The position numbers and the translations under genes are program-made. The notes beneath the pieces are model-generated. The model did not search any database. It worked only from the letters and a program-made list of their open reading frames with translations, and had not been told where the DNA came from. Source: Alteribacillus sp041949975 (GTDB taxonomy: Bacteria; Bacillota; Bacilli; Bacillales; Marinococcaceae). Taken from it: a stretch of 64,000 bases of DNA. Below, piece by piece: positions 18,443 to 28,200 of the stretch. Where the stretch lies: contig NZ_JBHFQG010000015.1 in the NCBI RefSeq assembly GCF_041949975.1, forward strand, positions 1 to 64,000. Direction: 5' to 3'. Each line of letters starts with the position of its first letter. Positions within the stretch are counted from its first letter, which is position 1.

Positions 18443-18538
18443 TCGCTCCACTTTCCTACGATGGCATTAACCATATCAGGTTCGAAGGGACCGATGCATT
18501 CAATGCATCATCTCAGCTTCCAAAGCGCCCCTAGTGGA
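18443..18538 (-). promoter_or_regulatory. TPP (THI element) riboswitch upstream of thiD-thiM-thiE
   Basis: On the minus strand the conserved blocks appear in order: CTAGGGGCGC, GCTGAGATGATGC, CCTTCGAACCTGATATGGTT, AATGCCATCGTAGGAAAGTGG. These are the hallmark THI-box segments of the TPP aptamer. The terminator hairpin follows about 20 bases later. Confidence 0.95.
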
Positions 18539-18598
18539 TTATTGTTTTAAGTTAATTCCATGTTACTTGACACTAACAGCAGTGTCAAATAAGTGCTT

Positions 18599-21500
18599 TT
18601 ACTCGTTATTTCGGTCACTATCTTCTTTTCTTTGCTGCTCTATATTTTTGGACTCCCCTTTTGATTGCTGAAGAATACGTTCAAGCAAGTAAATAATATC
18701 GTCTTTTGACAAATGTTCTTCTTGCTCTTTGCTTCGTACCTCTCTTGAAGCCTGCGACTCATTTTCCGTTCGTTCCGGAAGCGCCGTATTATTTTCTTCC
18801 TCCGCAGCACTTTCTTGATAATACCGGTTAAGCTCGTAAGAATAAACAACCCTGCCTTCAGGCGTGACGTATTTTTTATTCATCGTTCTTGTGTCTTTAT
18901 CAAAGAAACTGTAAACCACCGGTATGACAAACAATGTAAGGAATGTACTGCTGATGAGTCCGCCTATCACAGCAATCCCCATCGGCTGTTGAATTTCTGT
19001 CCCTTCTCCAATACCCAGCGCCAGTGGAACAACACCTAATATGGTGGTAACAGCTGTCATTAAAATTGGACGGGTTCGCTGTTTGACACCTTCAATGATT
19101 GCTTCTCTTGCAGGCATTCCTTTTTCTTTCATTTGATTGATATAATCAACCAGCACGATAGCATTATTGACCACAATACCTGCCAGGACAATCAGGCCGA
19201 TAAAGACTGTAACACTCAGCGGCGTCTGCGTAATAGTAAGTGCCAGCATCACCCCTATTACTACAAGCGGTACACTAAACATCACAACAAACGGATATTT
19301 AAAGGATTCAAATTGTCCTGCCATCACCAGGTAGATGAACAATAACGCAAGCAAAAACGCGAATACAAGGCTCTCAATCGCATCATTCAGAAGTTCTTGT
19401 TCCCCAGAAAAAGCATAACTGGTGCTATCTGCTAAATCAGCATCCTCAATAATATCTTCAACTAATAAAGACATATCGTTCAGATTCGTATCGCTACTGT
19501 AAGTTACAGTAAATTCTACACTTCGCTCCTGGTCCAGCCGGTTAATAACCGCCGGCCCTTCTCCTTCCTCTATAACAGCCAAGTCATCAAGAGGAATATA
19601 CTCTCCCTCATCATTAGGGATAAGCAGGTTTTCCAGGTCTTCCTGATTTTCAAGGGAATCTTCCGAATACTTTACAATCACATCGTAATTTTCATTACTG
19701 TCTGTTTGTATAGATGTTGCCGTTTCCCCTCGTGTAATATTATGCACCGTATCTGCAATTTGAGCTGGGACAAGACCATAATCCCGGGCGGCATCCTGAT
19801 CCACCCGTACTTGCATTTCAGGAGCTCTTTCATCTGCTGAGGTTTCAACTTCCCTGACCTCATCTTCGTCATTTAAATCTTCTTCTATTGCAGTCACTGC
19901 TTCATCTAAAGCCTCCGTATTGTTATCACTTACGGAGAAAACAATTGTATTCGCTTCACCTCCGCCGACTGCTGCCTGTGTAGTTAGGGAAATATCAGCT
20001 TCATCATCTGCTCCTGTCACTTCACTCTCGATTTCTTCAACAAAATCTATTGTACTTTGGTCTCTTTCCTCTAAATCGGTCATCGTTACAAACATTTGAG
20101 CTTCATGGGATCCTGATGGCCCACCCATTCCTGCTGAATCTTCAGAAGAGCCTATTACGGACATATAATCTGCTACTACCGATTCATCATCTAATATATC
20201 TTCAATTTCTTCTACAGTTTCTGTTGTTCTGTCCAGACTCGTGCCATGTTCCATTTCAATGTCTACAGTAAAATAGCCGTCATCTGTGGCGGGTAGAAAG
20301 TTAATCCCTGTCGTTGCCAGACCGGCACCACCGCCAGCCAATAAAAGGAATGTAATAAATAAAGTAACAAATCGATGCCCTAATACCCATGTTATCGAGC
20401 GTTCTAATCCCTTTATAAAGCCGGAATTCTGTCTTTTTCTCTCTTTGTCTTCATCGGGAGGGGTAAGCATTCGGCTCGACATCATTGGCACCACTGTTAA
20501 AGCCACCAGCAAAGAAGCAAGCAGACTAAATGCCACAGCAAGTGCAAATTCAGTAAAGATATTGCCGACAATTCCACTGATAAATACAATAGGCAGGAAG
20601 ACAGACACCGTTGTCAACGTGGACGCAGTAATAGCTCCTCCGACTTCTTTTGTTCCTTCAGCTGCGGCCTGCCTGGATGTTTTACCCATGGATAAATGCC
20701 GGTATATGTTTTCAATAACCACAATAGCGTTATCGACAAGCATCCCGATCCCCAGGGCTAAACCACCCAATGTCATTAGATTTAAGCTTACATCAGTAAA
20801 TAATAAGAAACCAAATGTAACAATAACCGAAAAAGGTATGGCAATTCCTATAATAAGCGGTGTTTTCAAGTTTCTCAAGAAGAAAAACAGGACTACCATA
20901 GCAAATACACCGCCAAGGATTAATGCCATAGATACGCTGTCTATAGATTCTTGAATAAACTCTCCTTCATCATAAAAAGATACCGCCGTCAGCTCATCAT
21001 ATTCGTCTTCGTCAAGTAAAGACTCCATTTCTTCGTTAAAAGCTTTCGAAACCTGTGCAGTATTAGCATCTGTCTCTTTCATGACAGTCATCTGCAAAGC
21101 AGGCTCCTGATCAGCTCTCGTAATTGCGGTTTGCTCTTCTGTCGTTAATTCAATATCTGCTACATCGGATAAAAGCAGTTCTTCCCCATTTGCAGGGTCT
21201 GCACCAACTACAAGCTCTCCTAAATCTTCTTCCCCTGCTAATGTATTTAGTACACGCGTGCTCAAGCTTCGATCTCCGGTTTCAATGGTACCGCCGGGAA
21301 GTGTAATATCATGAGACTGAACAACATTCACAATATCCTCTTGTGACAATTGATTGCTTTCTAGTTCTTCTTGGTCCAGGTTTATTTCAAATTGTTCAGT
21401 AACTCCCCCGGACGTATCAACATTTGCTATTCCATCTATTCTTTCAAGTTCTGATTGAAAGTGCTCTACATCCCCTTGAAAATCTTTAATGTCTTGGTCA

Positions 21501-21931
21501 TCTGAAGTAATAGCCATTTGAGCCATTCCCATCATAGACGGGTCAAACTTCAGAAAGCTCGGATCATTCGCGTCATCTGGAAGTGATGCCTGATTCATTG
21601 CTGTGATAATATCTTGTTCCACGTCATCAATCGTCGAATCCCAAGAAAATTCAAGTAAAACAAGAGTCATCCCTTCTTCAGAAGTGGATGTCATATTATT
21701 AAGCCCTGCCAGTGTAGAAAGCTCTTCTTCTAAAGGTTCAGTAACTTTATCTTCAACTTCTTCGGGGCTCGCTCCGGGATAGCTCGTCACTACAGCACCC
21801 ACCGGCGGATTTATTTCAGGAAACAACTGAAGAGGCAGATTAGTTAAAGAAACTCCACCTAATAGAATAAATAATATCATCCCTACTATCGTTAACTTTG
21901 GCCGCCTTATCGACAAATTAGTGAGCTTCAT
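18599..21931 (-). CDS. RND-family efflux permease (AcrB/SwrC-like)
   Basis: This 1110-residue protein has the RND layout: a helix at residues 10-30, a large ectodomain, six helices, a second ectodomain and five more helices near the C-terminus. The family motif GIGMLVDNAIVVIENIY near residue 400 and its second copy VVNNAIVLVDYINQ near 935 are present. Ectodomains are very acidic, consistent with a salty habitat. Gram-positive relatives such as SwrC export surfactants or toxic compounds. A charged Glu/Lys/Arg tail of about 80 residues follows the last helix. The start overlaps the marR stop, so the two are co-transcribed. Substrate is unknown. Confidence 0.88.
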   Translation of the reverse strand: MKLTNLSIRRPKLTIVGMILFILLGGVSLTNLPLQLFPEINPPVGAVVTSYPGASPEEVEDKVTEPLEEELSTLAGLNNMTSTSEEGMTLVLLEFSWDSTIDDVEQDIITAMNQASLPDDANDPSFLKFDPSMMGMAQMAITSDDQDIKDFQGDVEHFQSELERIDGIANVDTSGGVTEQFEINLDQEELESNQLSQEDIVNVVQSHDITLPGGTIETGDRSLSTRVLNTLAGEEDLGELVVGADPANGEELLLSDVADIELTTEEQTAITRADQEPALQMTVMKETDANTAQVSKAFNEEMESLLDEDEYDELTAVSFYDEGEFIQESIDSVSMALILGGVFAMVVLFFFLRNLKTPLIIGIAIPFSVIVTFGFLLFTDVSLNLMTLGGLALGIGMLVDNAIVVIENIYRHLSMGKTSRQAAAEGTKEVGGAITASTLTTVSVFLPIVFISGIVGNIFTEFALAVAFSLLASLLVALTVVPMMSSRMLTPPDEDKERKRQNSGFIKGLERSITWVLGHRFVTLFITFLLLAGGGAGLATTGINFLPATDDGYFTVDIEMEHGTSLDRTTETVEEIEDILDDESVVADYMSVIGSSEDSAGMGGPSGSHEAQMFVTMTDLEERDQSTIDFVEEIESEVTGADDEADISLTTQAAVGGGEANTIVFSVSDNNTEALDEAVTAIEEDLNDEDEVREVETSADERAPEMQVRVDQDAARDYGLVPAQIADTVHNITRGETATSIQTDSNENYDVIVKYSEDSLENQEDLENLLIPNDEGEYIPLDDLAVIEEGEGPAVINRLDQERSVEFTVTYSSDTNLNDMSLLVEDIIEDADLADSTSYAFSGEQELLNDAIESLVFAFLLALLFIYLVMAGQFESFKYPFVVMFSVPLVVIGVMLALTITQTPLSVTVFIGLIVLAGIVVNNAIVLVDYINQMKEKGMPAREAIIEGVKQRTRPILMTAVTTILGVVPLALGIGEGTEIQQPMGIAVIGGLISSTFLTLFVIPVVYSFFDKDTRTMNKKYVTPEGRVVYSYELNRYYQESAAEEENNTALPERTENESQASREVRSKEQEEHLSKDDIIYLLERILQQSKGESKNIEQQRKEDSDRNNE

Positions 21932-22371
21932 TCAGCTGCCTCCCTTTCTGACTCTACTATCTTTTTTATTTTCAATGCGACTTGGTGAAAAGAAACGAGA
22001 TCTTCATAAGATAATTTAATGAGATATTTTGAAGAAATTTTATTGCGTGTTTCTGTCATTCTTTCAAGAACCTTCTTTCCTTCCACTCCTAGCTTCACAA
22101 AAGTCTGCCTCCTTTTTCCCGGATCCAGCTCCCGTATAATGTAGCATTCTTTCTCCATTTTAGATAACAACTGGCTAACTGAACTAGGAGAAATATGAAG
22201 CAAGTCGGAGAGATCTTTTACATACAGCGTTTTATATTTAGAAGTAAGAATTAAAACTGAACGGTACCGCTCTGGTATATCTTGATAAATACCTCCAAAT
22301 TCTTCATGAATATTTAAAGATAATTCAAATAATGCATCATCTATGAATTTTAAAATTTCTTCTTTTTCCAT
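21928..22371 (-). CDS. MarR-family regulator of the RND efflux gene
   Basis: This 147-residue winged-helix protein has the MarR DNA-reading core LYVKDLSDLLHISPSSVSQLLSKME near residues 48-75 and the wing segment GKRRQTFVKL. It overlaps the RND gene by four bases and is the promoter-proximal gene, so it probably represses its own operon. A palindromic sequence 60-85 bases upstream is a candidate operator. Confidence 0.85.
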   Translation of the reverse strand: MEKEEILKFIDDALFELSLNIHEEFGGIYQDIPERYRSVLILTSKYKTLYVKDLSDLLHISPSSVSQLLSKMEKECYIIRELDPGKRRQTFVKLGVEGKKVLERMTETRNKISSKYLIKLSYEDLVSFHQVALKIKKIVESEREAAE

Positions 22372-22431
22372 CCCGGTCCCCCTCTCGCCTTTCTATACAA
22401 GTTTTATTATTATAAATAATTTATTAAATAT

Positions 22432-22457
22432 AACTATTTAGAAACTAAACTATTTAA
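22432..22457 (-). promoter_or_regulatory. Candidate MarR operator upstream of the marR-RND operon
   Basis: The sequence holds TTTAGAAACTAAA, an inverted repeat with a three-base centre, flanked by two direct copies of AACTATTTA-like sequence. Size and position suit a MarR dimer site, but the region is very AT-rich and chance symmetry cannot be excluded. Confidence 0.35.
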
Positions 22458-22536
22458 CAATTTAATTCAAATTAAAAAAACCGTCAAGTGTTAAAAAGAT
22501 TGTTCACTTTATTTTCAATTTAGAACCTTTGAATTG

Positions 22537-22700
22537 CAAAACAGCCGGTCGAGAAATAAATCACGACCAGCTGTTTTGCTTGGTTTCCGTATTTCCTCTC
22601 TTTCTGCGTCTTCGGTCTTCAAGCCTTTCCCTGGTTACCGCTCTGCTGTCTTCTCCTGCTCGGGGTTCAAGCTCCTTGCGGTGAAGGGGAATTCACGAAA
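22537..22700. repeat. Dispersed repeat family B: hairpin with AAATAAAT loop plus GGTTACCGC unit
   Basis: A near-perfect hairpin at 22537-22579 has arms AAAACAGCCGGTCG and CGACCAGCTGTTTT around a GAGAAATAAATCA loop. About 55 bases on comes TTCAAGCC then CCTGGTTACCGCT and TCTCCTGCTCGGGGTTCAAG. The same parts recur in the same order near 41323-41742. The open frame seen across this block is not gene-like. Confidence 0.55.
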
Positions 22701-22732
22701 ATACTGCAAAAAAAACAGATCGGCTGTCATGT

Positions 22733-22767
22733 AAAAAGGCTGTCCCCTGTTTCAGAGACAACCTTTA
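22733..22767 (-). terminator. Terminator of the second marR gene
   Basis: AAAGGTTGTCTC pairs with GGGACAGCCTTTTT on the minus strand, ten bases after the stop. Confidence 0.7.
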
Positions 22768-22776
22768 TACGATTAT

Positions 22777-23232
22777 TTATTTATTGTTTTCTTCTCCCTT
22801 TTGTATTATCCCTTCTAACTTTATAATGACATCTCTTACTTGTTTTAATTCTTCTAAATCCAATTCGGAAATATAGTCTTTAATGATAGAAGCTTCAAAA
22901 GCTTCAAATTGTTTTTTTAGTTCCTTTCCCGTTTCACCGAGTGTCATCGTAATTTCTCTGCGGTTTTGTTCATTTATAGACCGTATAAGTAAATTTTCTT
23001 TTTCAAGCTTGTTCATCGCCTGACTAATGGCACTTTTTGAAATACCCAGCCGTTCTGACATCTCGCTTAAAGTAATATTTTCATTTCGAATGAATAAAAT
23101 CATAATAGTTTCCTGGCGTGAGGTTAATTGAAGCTCACTTAAAAGAGGCATCTTGGGCTGCAGGTATTTTGATATGTTTTCAAGCGAATGAATGGACTCT
23201 AAAAATACTTGTTTGTAATCTTCCGTACTCAT
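22777..23232 (-). CDS. MarR-family transcriptional regulator
   Basis: This 151-residue protein has the winged-helix core LSEMSERLGISKSAISQAMNKLEKE near residues 55-80 and a QNRREITMTL wing. The start at 23232 lies nine bases after AGGAG, whereas the ATG three codons earlier abuts that site. It is monocistronic with its own terminator. No adjacent target gene is obvious; the pantothenate kinase gene is upstream on the same strand, 53 bases away. Confidence 0.8.
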   Translation of the reverse strand: MSTEDYKQVFLESIHSLENISKYLQPKMPLLSELQLTSRQETIMILFIRNENITLSEMSERLGISKSAISQAMNKLEKENLLIRSINEQNRREITMTLGETGKELKKQFEAFEASIIKDYISELDLEELKQVRDVIIKLEGIIQKGEENNK

Positions 23233-23284
23233 TAATTTCATCTCCTGCCTTAAAACCTTACCTATGTTTACACTCCATTAAATT

Positions 23285-24130
23285 CTATAAAACTGCTTTT
23301 TTTAAACCTTTATTTAAAAGTGCCCCTATCGCACCGCTGTATTCTCCATGCTCAAGGAAAAATGCTTTTTTTCCTCTTAACTCTGTGTAGCCTTTTATAA
23401 TATCTTTCAGCGTATCATGATGAGAAAAAGTTGATCCGATATAAACGACCGAATCTGTTTTTAATCGTTCTGCTGCTTGCACACTCATTGTTGTAATGGT
23501 TTCTCCAATCATACGAACGACAGCAGAAATATAATCTTCCTGCGAAAAAGTCTCGTTTTTCATTCGGGAAACGTTACCAAAATTACTAGCGGTTAAATCT
23601 CCGGAAATAGGCGGCACTTCATGGGAATAAATATCACCAACAGTGACATTTAAACGTTCACCCCTGCCTGCTTGGCCAAGAGTCAATATAGCATCATAAT
23701 CGTCTTCACCTGTTAACAAATAAGATAACCCAAGCAGCGTACCCCCGCCCATTCCGCTTCCACCTATTCGCTCATACGAATCTCCATGAACAAAATGAAT
23801 GGAAGTGCCTGTTCCAACGTTGGTCACCATAAAACAAGAACCTGTCTGAGAGAGAAGATTCTTTTCTTCTAACAGCCATTTTACTCCTTCACAAGTAGCT
23901 TCAAACTCATTAATTTTTTTAACTGGCCAGGCCGAGTTTTTTGAAAACAAACCAGCTTTACCACCGGTAATATGTATTGCGGGGTTGGTAAAATTGTTAT
24001 TAATCCAATTATTTACTTCATTCATTTGAGAAGTTGGAATTTTTTTATATCCCCAATTTCCACCAAGGTTATATACGATTTTTGATAATGTTCCTCCAAC
24101 GTCCACTCCCAGATATCCTCTGTTCATCAA
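23285..24130 (-). CDS. coaW: Type II pantothenate kinase
   Basis: This protein of about 280 residues belongs to the acetate/sugar kinase fold. The phosphate loop GVDVGGTLSKI lies at residues 8-18, and the GGSGMGGGTLLGL segment near residue 122 is typical of the CoaW group. It phosphorylates pantothenate, the first step of coenzyme A synthesis. Start is either TTG at 24130 or the next codon, an ATG; AAAGGAG is nine bases before the TTG. It is monocistronic. Confidence 0.9.
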   Translation of the reverse strand: MMNRGYLGVDVGGTLSKIVYNLGGNWGYKKIPTSQMNEVNNWINNNFTNPAIHITGGKAGLFSKNSAWPVKKINEFEATCEGVKWLLEEKNLLSQTGSCFMVTNVGTGTSIHFVHGDSYERIGGSGMGGGTLLGLSYLLTGEDDYDAILTLGQAGRGERLNVTVGDIYSHEVPPISGDLTASNFGNVSRMKNETFSQEDYISAVVRMIGETITTMSVQAAERLKTDSVVYIGSTFSHHDTLKDIIKGYTELRGKKAFFLEHGEYSGAIGALLNKGLKKAVL

Positions 24131-24360
24131 GCTGACGAACTCCTTTCCATGCGAAGTAATATATCATCTTTTTGTAATGTTCTATACATTTTAACTCCTT
24201 TTATTTTATACCATATTGTTAAGCAAATGATAGGCTGGCAAATGAAAAGACTAAAAATACCTTTTTTTGTTATACTGTGATAATCAGATATTTTTTTGTT
24301 TTAGGAAGAAAAAACACTTTTGTCATGAATGCTCTTTATGACAGTTAGGCAGGGAACGAA

Positions 24361-25809
24361 ATGGATGTATATTCGATTTTAATTAGTTTTCTGTTTTTAT
24401 TAAACTTCATATTCGCCGGAATTATTATTTTCTTAGAACGGAGAGACGCCACCTCAACGTGGGCATGGCTCATGGTATTGTTTTTCATACCCTTTCTTGG
24501 ATTTATATTGTACTTAATATTCGGGCAGAACATGAGCAGAAAAAGGCTATTCGATTGGGAAGACATTAAAAAGATTGGAATTGAAGACCTGATAAAAGAA
24601 CAAATAGAATCTCTACGGGACCAGCGCTTTCATTTTTCCGACCCGGACTCCCGTGAATACAGAGATCTTATTTACATGCAGCTTGTTAACAATGATGCCC
24701 TTCTGACCCAAGATAATGATGTAGATCTCTTTACTGATGGAAAGGAAAAATTTGAGCAGCTGATCCAAGATATTGAAAATGCAAAGGACCATATCCACCT
24801 TCAATACTATATTTTACGCCATGATAATCTTGGTTCTAGACTGTTATACATTTTAACAAAAAAAGCAAAAGAAGGCGTCAAGGTTCGTGTTCTGTATGAT
24901 GAAATGGGATCAAGAAGCCTTTCGAAAAAAGTATTTCGATCCCTTAAAGAAGCAGGGGGAGAAGTAGAAATTTTTTTCCCTAAACGCATTCCTTTTATTA
25001 ACCTTCGTTTAAACTATCGTAACCATCGGAAATTAGTTATTATAGACGGAAAAATTGGATATGTCGGAGGTTTTAATGTCGGGGATGAGTACTTGGGGCT
25101 TAATCCGAAGTTTGGTTATTGGAGAGATACACACCTGCGGATGCAAGGCCAAGTTGTAAAAGCTGTACAAACCAGATTTATTCTAGACTGGAACCAGGCT
25201 ACCCACCATCACTATATTCATTATGATGAAAGGTACTTCCCTTTGACAGAGCCTGTAGGGGATATGGCGGCCCAAATAGTATCGAGCGGACCTGATTCTG
25301 AATGGGAACAGATTAAAAATGGCTATATCAAAATGATCACCTCTGCTAATGAATCCGTATTTATTCAAACGCCTTATTTCATTCCGGATCAAAGCTTAAT
25401 GGATGCCTTACGAATTGCTGCATTATCTGGAAAAGATGTCCGTATTATGATACCTAACAAACCGGACCATCCTTTTGTTTACTGGGCTACTTTTTCTCAT
25501 ATAGGCGAGCTTTTGAAAACAGGAGCCCGTGTTTTTATTTATGAAAATGGATTTATTCATGCGAAAACTATTGTGGTAGATGGTAAAGTCGGTTCTGTTG
25601 GAACTGCTAACATTGATGTGCGAAGCTTCCGGCTGAATTTTGAAGTGAATGCCTTTTTATACCATAGACCAACAGTAGAAAGGCTGGCCTTAATTTTTGA
25701 GCAGGATATGCAGCATTCAAGAGAATTGACTTATGCTCAATATAAAGACCGATCGCTATGGATTCGGTTTAAAGAATCTATTTCGCATCTATTATCCCCT
25801 ATTTTGTAA
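24361..25809 (+). CDS. cls: Cardiolipin synthase
   Basis: This 482-residue protein has two N-terminal transmembrane helices and two phospholipase-D HKD motifs: H222, K224, D229 and H400, K402, D407. This is the standard layout of bacterial Cls, which condenses two phosphatidylglycerols into cardiolipin at the membrane. The gene is monocistronic with AGGCAGGGAA before its start. Cardiolipin is often raised in salt-adapted bacilli, which fits the other lipid genes in the window. Confidence 0.93.
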   Translation: MDVYSILISFLFLLNFIFAGIIIFLERRDATSTWAWLMVLFFIPFLGFILYLIFGQNMSRKRLFDWEDIKKIGIEDLIKEQIESLRDQRFHFSDPDSREYRDLIYMQLVNNDALLTQDNDVDLFTDGKEKFEQLIQDIENAKDHIHLQYYILRHDNLGSRLLYILTKKAKEGVKVRVLYDEMGSRSLSKKVFRSLKEAGGEVEIFFPKRIPFINLRLNYRNHRKLVIIDGKIGYVGGFNVGDEYLGLNPKFGYWRDTHLRMQGQVVKAVQTRFILDWNQATHHHYIHYDERYFPLTEPVGDMAAQIVSSGPDSEWEQIKNGYIKMITSANESVFIQTPYFIPDQSLMDALRIAALSGKDVRIMIPNKPDHPFVYWATFSHIGELLKTGARVFIYENGFIHAKTIVVDGKVGSVGTANIDVRSFRLNFEVNAFLYHRPTVERLALIFEQDMQHSRELTYAQYKDRSLWIRFKESISHLLSPIL

Positions 25810-25844
25810 GAAGAAAAGCACAAGCTCCCTTTTTTTAATGTCGT

Positions 25845-25975
25845 TCGGCTAATGTTAATGAATTTCTACTAAATTCGCAGAAGATCCTTCATTTCACGCC
25901 TTTAGCAGAAGTTCCTTCCACATGGGTCTCCGAGAGACTGGGCGCTGAAGCTAGACATCAAAAGCACAAAATTAC
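25845..25975. repeat. Dispersed repeat family A, degenerate copy
   Basis: The block holds CGTTCGGCTAATGTTAATGA, then TAGCAGAAGTTCCTTCC, then CTCCGAGAGACTGGGCGCTG followed by AAGCTAGACATCAAAAGCAC. The same pieces in the same order occur near 43670-43990 and 49195-49374. Confidence 0.65.
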
Positions 25976-26019
25976 ATACTTTTTTACCTTATAAGCCTCC
26001 TGTCCAGGCTAATAAGCTG

Positions 26020-26062
26020 AAAAGCCAAATCCTCAAATATAACAGAGGATTTGGCTTTTTCT
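26020..26062. terminator. Bidirectional terminator between cls and glycerate kinase genes
   Basis: AAAAGCCAAATCCTC pairs with GAGGATTTGGCTTTTT around a ten-base loop, with T runs on both strands. Confidence 0.85.
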
Positions 26063-27201
26063 TATAAATTTGGAAATCTTACAGCTGCTATGTTTCTGGC
26101 CAGTTTAGAGATGTATTCTTTTCCATTGGCCATGGCAGTTTCCACGCTTTCCGGTCCCGGCATAATACTAAAGGCTGCCGTGATGCCATGAGAAAACACA
26201 GCTTCATAGCCTTCCCCCAACTGGCCGCACAATGCAATCACCGGAGCACTGGTGCTTTCTGCTGATGCCTTTGCCACTCCAACCGGCGTTTTTCCAAATA
26301 CCGTTTGATGGTCTATTTTTCCCTCTCCTGTAATAATTAAATCTGCTCCTTTTACTCTTTCATAAAAGTTTGCTTCTTTTAAAACAATATCGATTCCCGG
26401 TTCCAGTGAAGCGTTTAAAAACGCTGTCAATCCAGCTCCGAGGCCGCCGGCAGCTCCAGCACCTGGAAGGTTTTCTACATCCATTTCTAACTCTGATTTA
26501 ATGACTTCTGCATAGTGATGGAGAGCATCATCCAAAATTTTAACCATCCTGTCATCTGCTCCTTTTTGAGGGCCATAGACAGCGCTGGCACCATTTGGAC
26601 CTGTAAGCGGATTGTTGACATCACAAGCTGTAACTATGTTTGTATGTTTTAAACGTTTATCTAATCCGGATAGATCTATTTTTCTTAATTGAGACAGTGC
26701 TTCTCCACCAGCTTCTAAATCGTTATTATTACCGTCCAGCAATTTACCTCCGAGTGCCTGGACCATTCCGGCTCCTCCGTCATTAGTAGCACTTCCTCCA
26801 ATTCCAAGGATAATCTTTTCAACCCCTTGATCAAGCGCAGCTTTAATAAGTTCACCAGTGCCGTAAGTGGTAGCTTTTAAAGGATTTCGTTTTTCTTTAA
26901 CTGTCAGTCCAATCCCTGAAGCCTCCGCCATTTCCATCACAGCTGTATTTGTATCATGAAGGATTGCATATGAAGCTTCTACTTTGCTGCCATCGGGGCC
27001 CGTCACGGTTTTTGTGTAGATTGTACCGTTTAAGGCGTCTGCCATTGAACGGGTCGTTCCTTCTCCTCCGTCTGCCATCGGAATTATTTCCGATGTCAAG
27101 TTTTCCCCTATGTATTCCTTGAACCCTTTTTCAATGCTTTGAGCCGCTTCTAATGCTGTCATACTTTCTTTAAAAGAGTCAGGGGCGATAACTATTTTCA
27201 T
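26062..27201 (-). CDS. glxK: Glycerate kinase (GlxK/GckA family)
   Basis: This 379-residue protein starts MKIVIAPDSFKESMTA, the typical N-terminus of class-I-type glycerate kinases, with MADGGEGT near residue 47 and GIGGSATNDGG near 118. It phosphorylates D-glycerate for entry to glycolysis. The ATG at 27201 follows AAGGAGAGG, seven codons downstream of an alternative start. The gene is monocistronic. Confidence 0.93.
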   Translation of the reverse strand: MKIVIAPDSFKESMTALEAAQSIEKGFKEYIGENLTSEIIPMADGGEGTTRSMADALNGTIYTKTVTGPDGSKVEASYAILHDTNTAVMEMAEASGIGLTVKEKRNPLKATTYGTGELIKAALDQGVEKIILGIGGSATNDGGAGMVQALGGKLLDGNNNDLEAGGEALSQLRKIDLSGLDKRLKHTNIVTACDVNNPLTGPNGASAVYGPQKGADDRMVKILDDALHHYAEVIKSELEMDVENLPGAGAAGGLGAGLTAFLNASLEPGIDIVLKEANFYERVKGADLIITGEGKIDHQTVFGKTPVGVAKASAESTSAPVIALCGQLGEGYEAVFSHGITAAFSIMPGPESVETAMANGKEYISKLARNIAAVRFPNL

Positions 27202-27278
27202 TTTTCCTCTCCTTTTAAACATAAAGTATATGTATATTTTTATATCGTACCATTAAGAAACCTTGGAATAACCAAGGT

Positions 27279-27749
27279 TTAAGTTTCATACAGCTCTTTT
27301 TTATGTTTTTGTAACACTTCTTCAAATAAAAATTTCTTTTCGGGAAGCGGAAGCATGCAAAATTCTTCTTTTACATTTCCTTCTCCCCCTAAACCAATGA
27401 TGGATTGGCAAAATCCACATGTTCTGCTTTTATGAATAACTGGATTTTCATTAGGATACCAATCGTTTTTTTCCTCTACAAAATAACCGTGCATGGCAAA
27501 CCGGGTTCCATCCATCAATTCGATATGCATATGCAGCATGCTTCCCCTTTTCCATGTACCTTCTTTTTCATAATCTCGTACCGGAGTGTCCCCTTGAATT
27601 TCCACCCATGAATCTTTGATAGTTAAAAACTCAGGAAGCTCCTCATCTCTTAAATCTCTCCAGCCTGGAGTTTCCTGGCCTGTTTCCCGCAAATATTTAA
27701 TGTGGTCTTTATAGCGGGAAAGATATAAATGAACAGGTTCGCGATCCAT
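27279..27749 (-). CDS. Hypothetical cytosolic protein with a CGFC motif
   Basis: The protein has 156 residues, no signal peptide or membrane helix, and many charged and aromatic residues. CGFC near residue 112 and a further cysteine near 132 might bind metal or form a disulfide. The ATG follows GGGGGAG at seven bases, and codon use resembles its neighbours. I do not recognise the family. Confidence 0.65.
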   Translation of the reverse strand: MDREPVHLYLSRYKDHIKYLRETGQETPGWRDLRDEELPEFLTIKDSWVEIQGDTPVRDYEKEGTWKRGSMLHMHIELMDGTRFAMHGYFVEEKNDWYPNENPVIHKSRTCGFCQSIIGLGGEGNVKEEFCMLPLPEKKFLFEEVLQKHKKELYET

Positions 27750-27884
27750 TCTGTGACTCCCCCTTTTCCCGCTGAGCGGAAGGTATCTAAAAGGGACATT
27801 TTGCCCTCATTAATTACTTTCGATAGTCGTTTCCTATTTCCCTTTGATTTTATAATCTTTTTATTGAAATTAATTGTTAGAAAA

Positions 27885-28015
27885 ACTCGGCTTATCTCGT
27901 TTTAAAGAAACGCCTAAGCCAAAGGAACTTCTGGTAAGTTCGCGAACGTCGGCGTACAGGACGTGGCGTTTTTGGCGTTGAGTGCGCAACGCAGAAGTCA
28001 CCAAGTTATACTTTC
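27885..28015. repeat. Dispersed repeat family A, partial copy
   Basis: AAAACTCGGCTTATC and CAGGACGTGGCGTTTTTGGC followed by AGTGCGCAACGCAGAAGTCACC match pieces at 44020 and 43750-43795. It lies in a 776-base stretch without genes between the hypothetical gene and mntA. The rest of that stretch is AT-rich and holds the MntR region; I see nothing else coding. Confidence 0.6.
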
Positions 28016-28093
28016 CTATAGTATAAAAAAATGGATACTTTTTTTAAAAGTGATACATATTTTACTAATAATCGCAATTTAAAATAAAAATGA

Positions 28094-28200
28094 TTGACGT
28101 CTTTAACTTTTTCATCTATTCTTTCCTTAGGGAAACTTATTAGTGCCAGGCTAAAACTGGCTCTTTCTTTCGCTTTATTTTTTGCCTATGGTAAACTTTT
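28094..28200 (+). promoter_or_regulatory. Promoter with two MntR-like boxes upstream of mntABCD
   Basis: A -35 candidate TTGACG lies at 28094 with TATTCT about 17 bases later. CTTTCCTTAGGGAAACTT at 28121-28138 overlaps the -10, and TTTTGCCTATGGTAAACTTTT-like sequence lies at 28180-28200. Both resemble the TTTGCNNNNGGNAAACT pattern I know for MntR operators of Bacillus. Position over and just downstream of the promoter suits repression by Mn(II)-loaded MntR. The leader to mntA is then over 300 bases. Confidence 0.55.

Noticed and set aside
22534..22734. 66-codon plus-strand frame
   Set aside because: It lies wholly in a dispersed repeat and hairpin, with no ribosome site.
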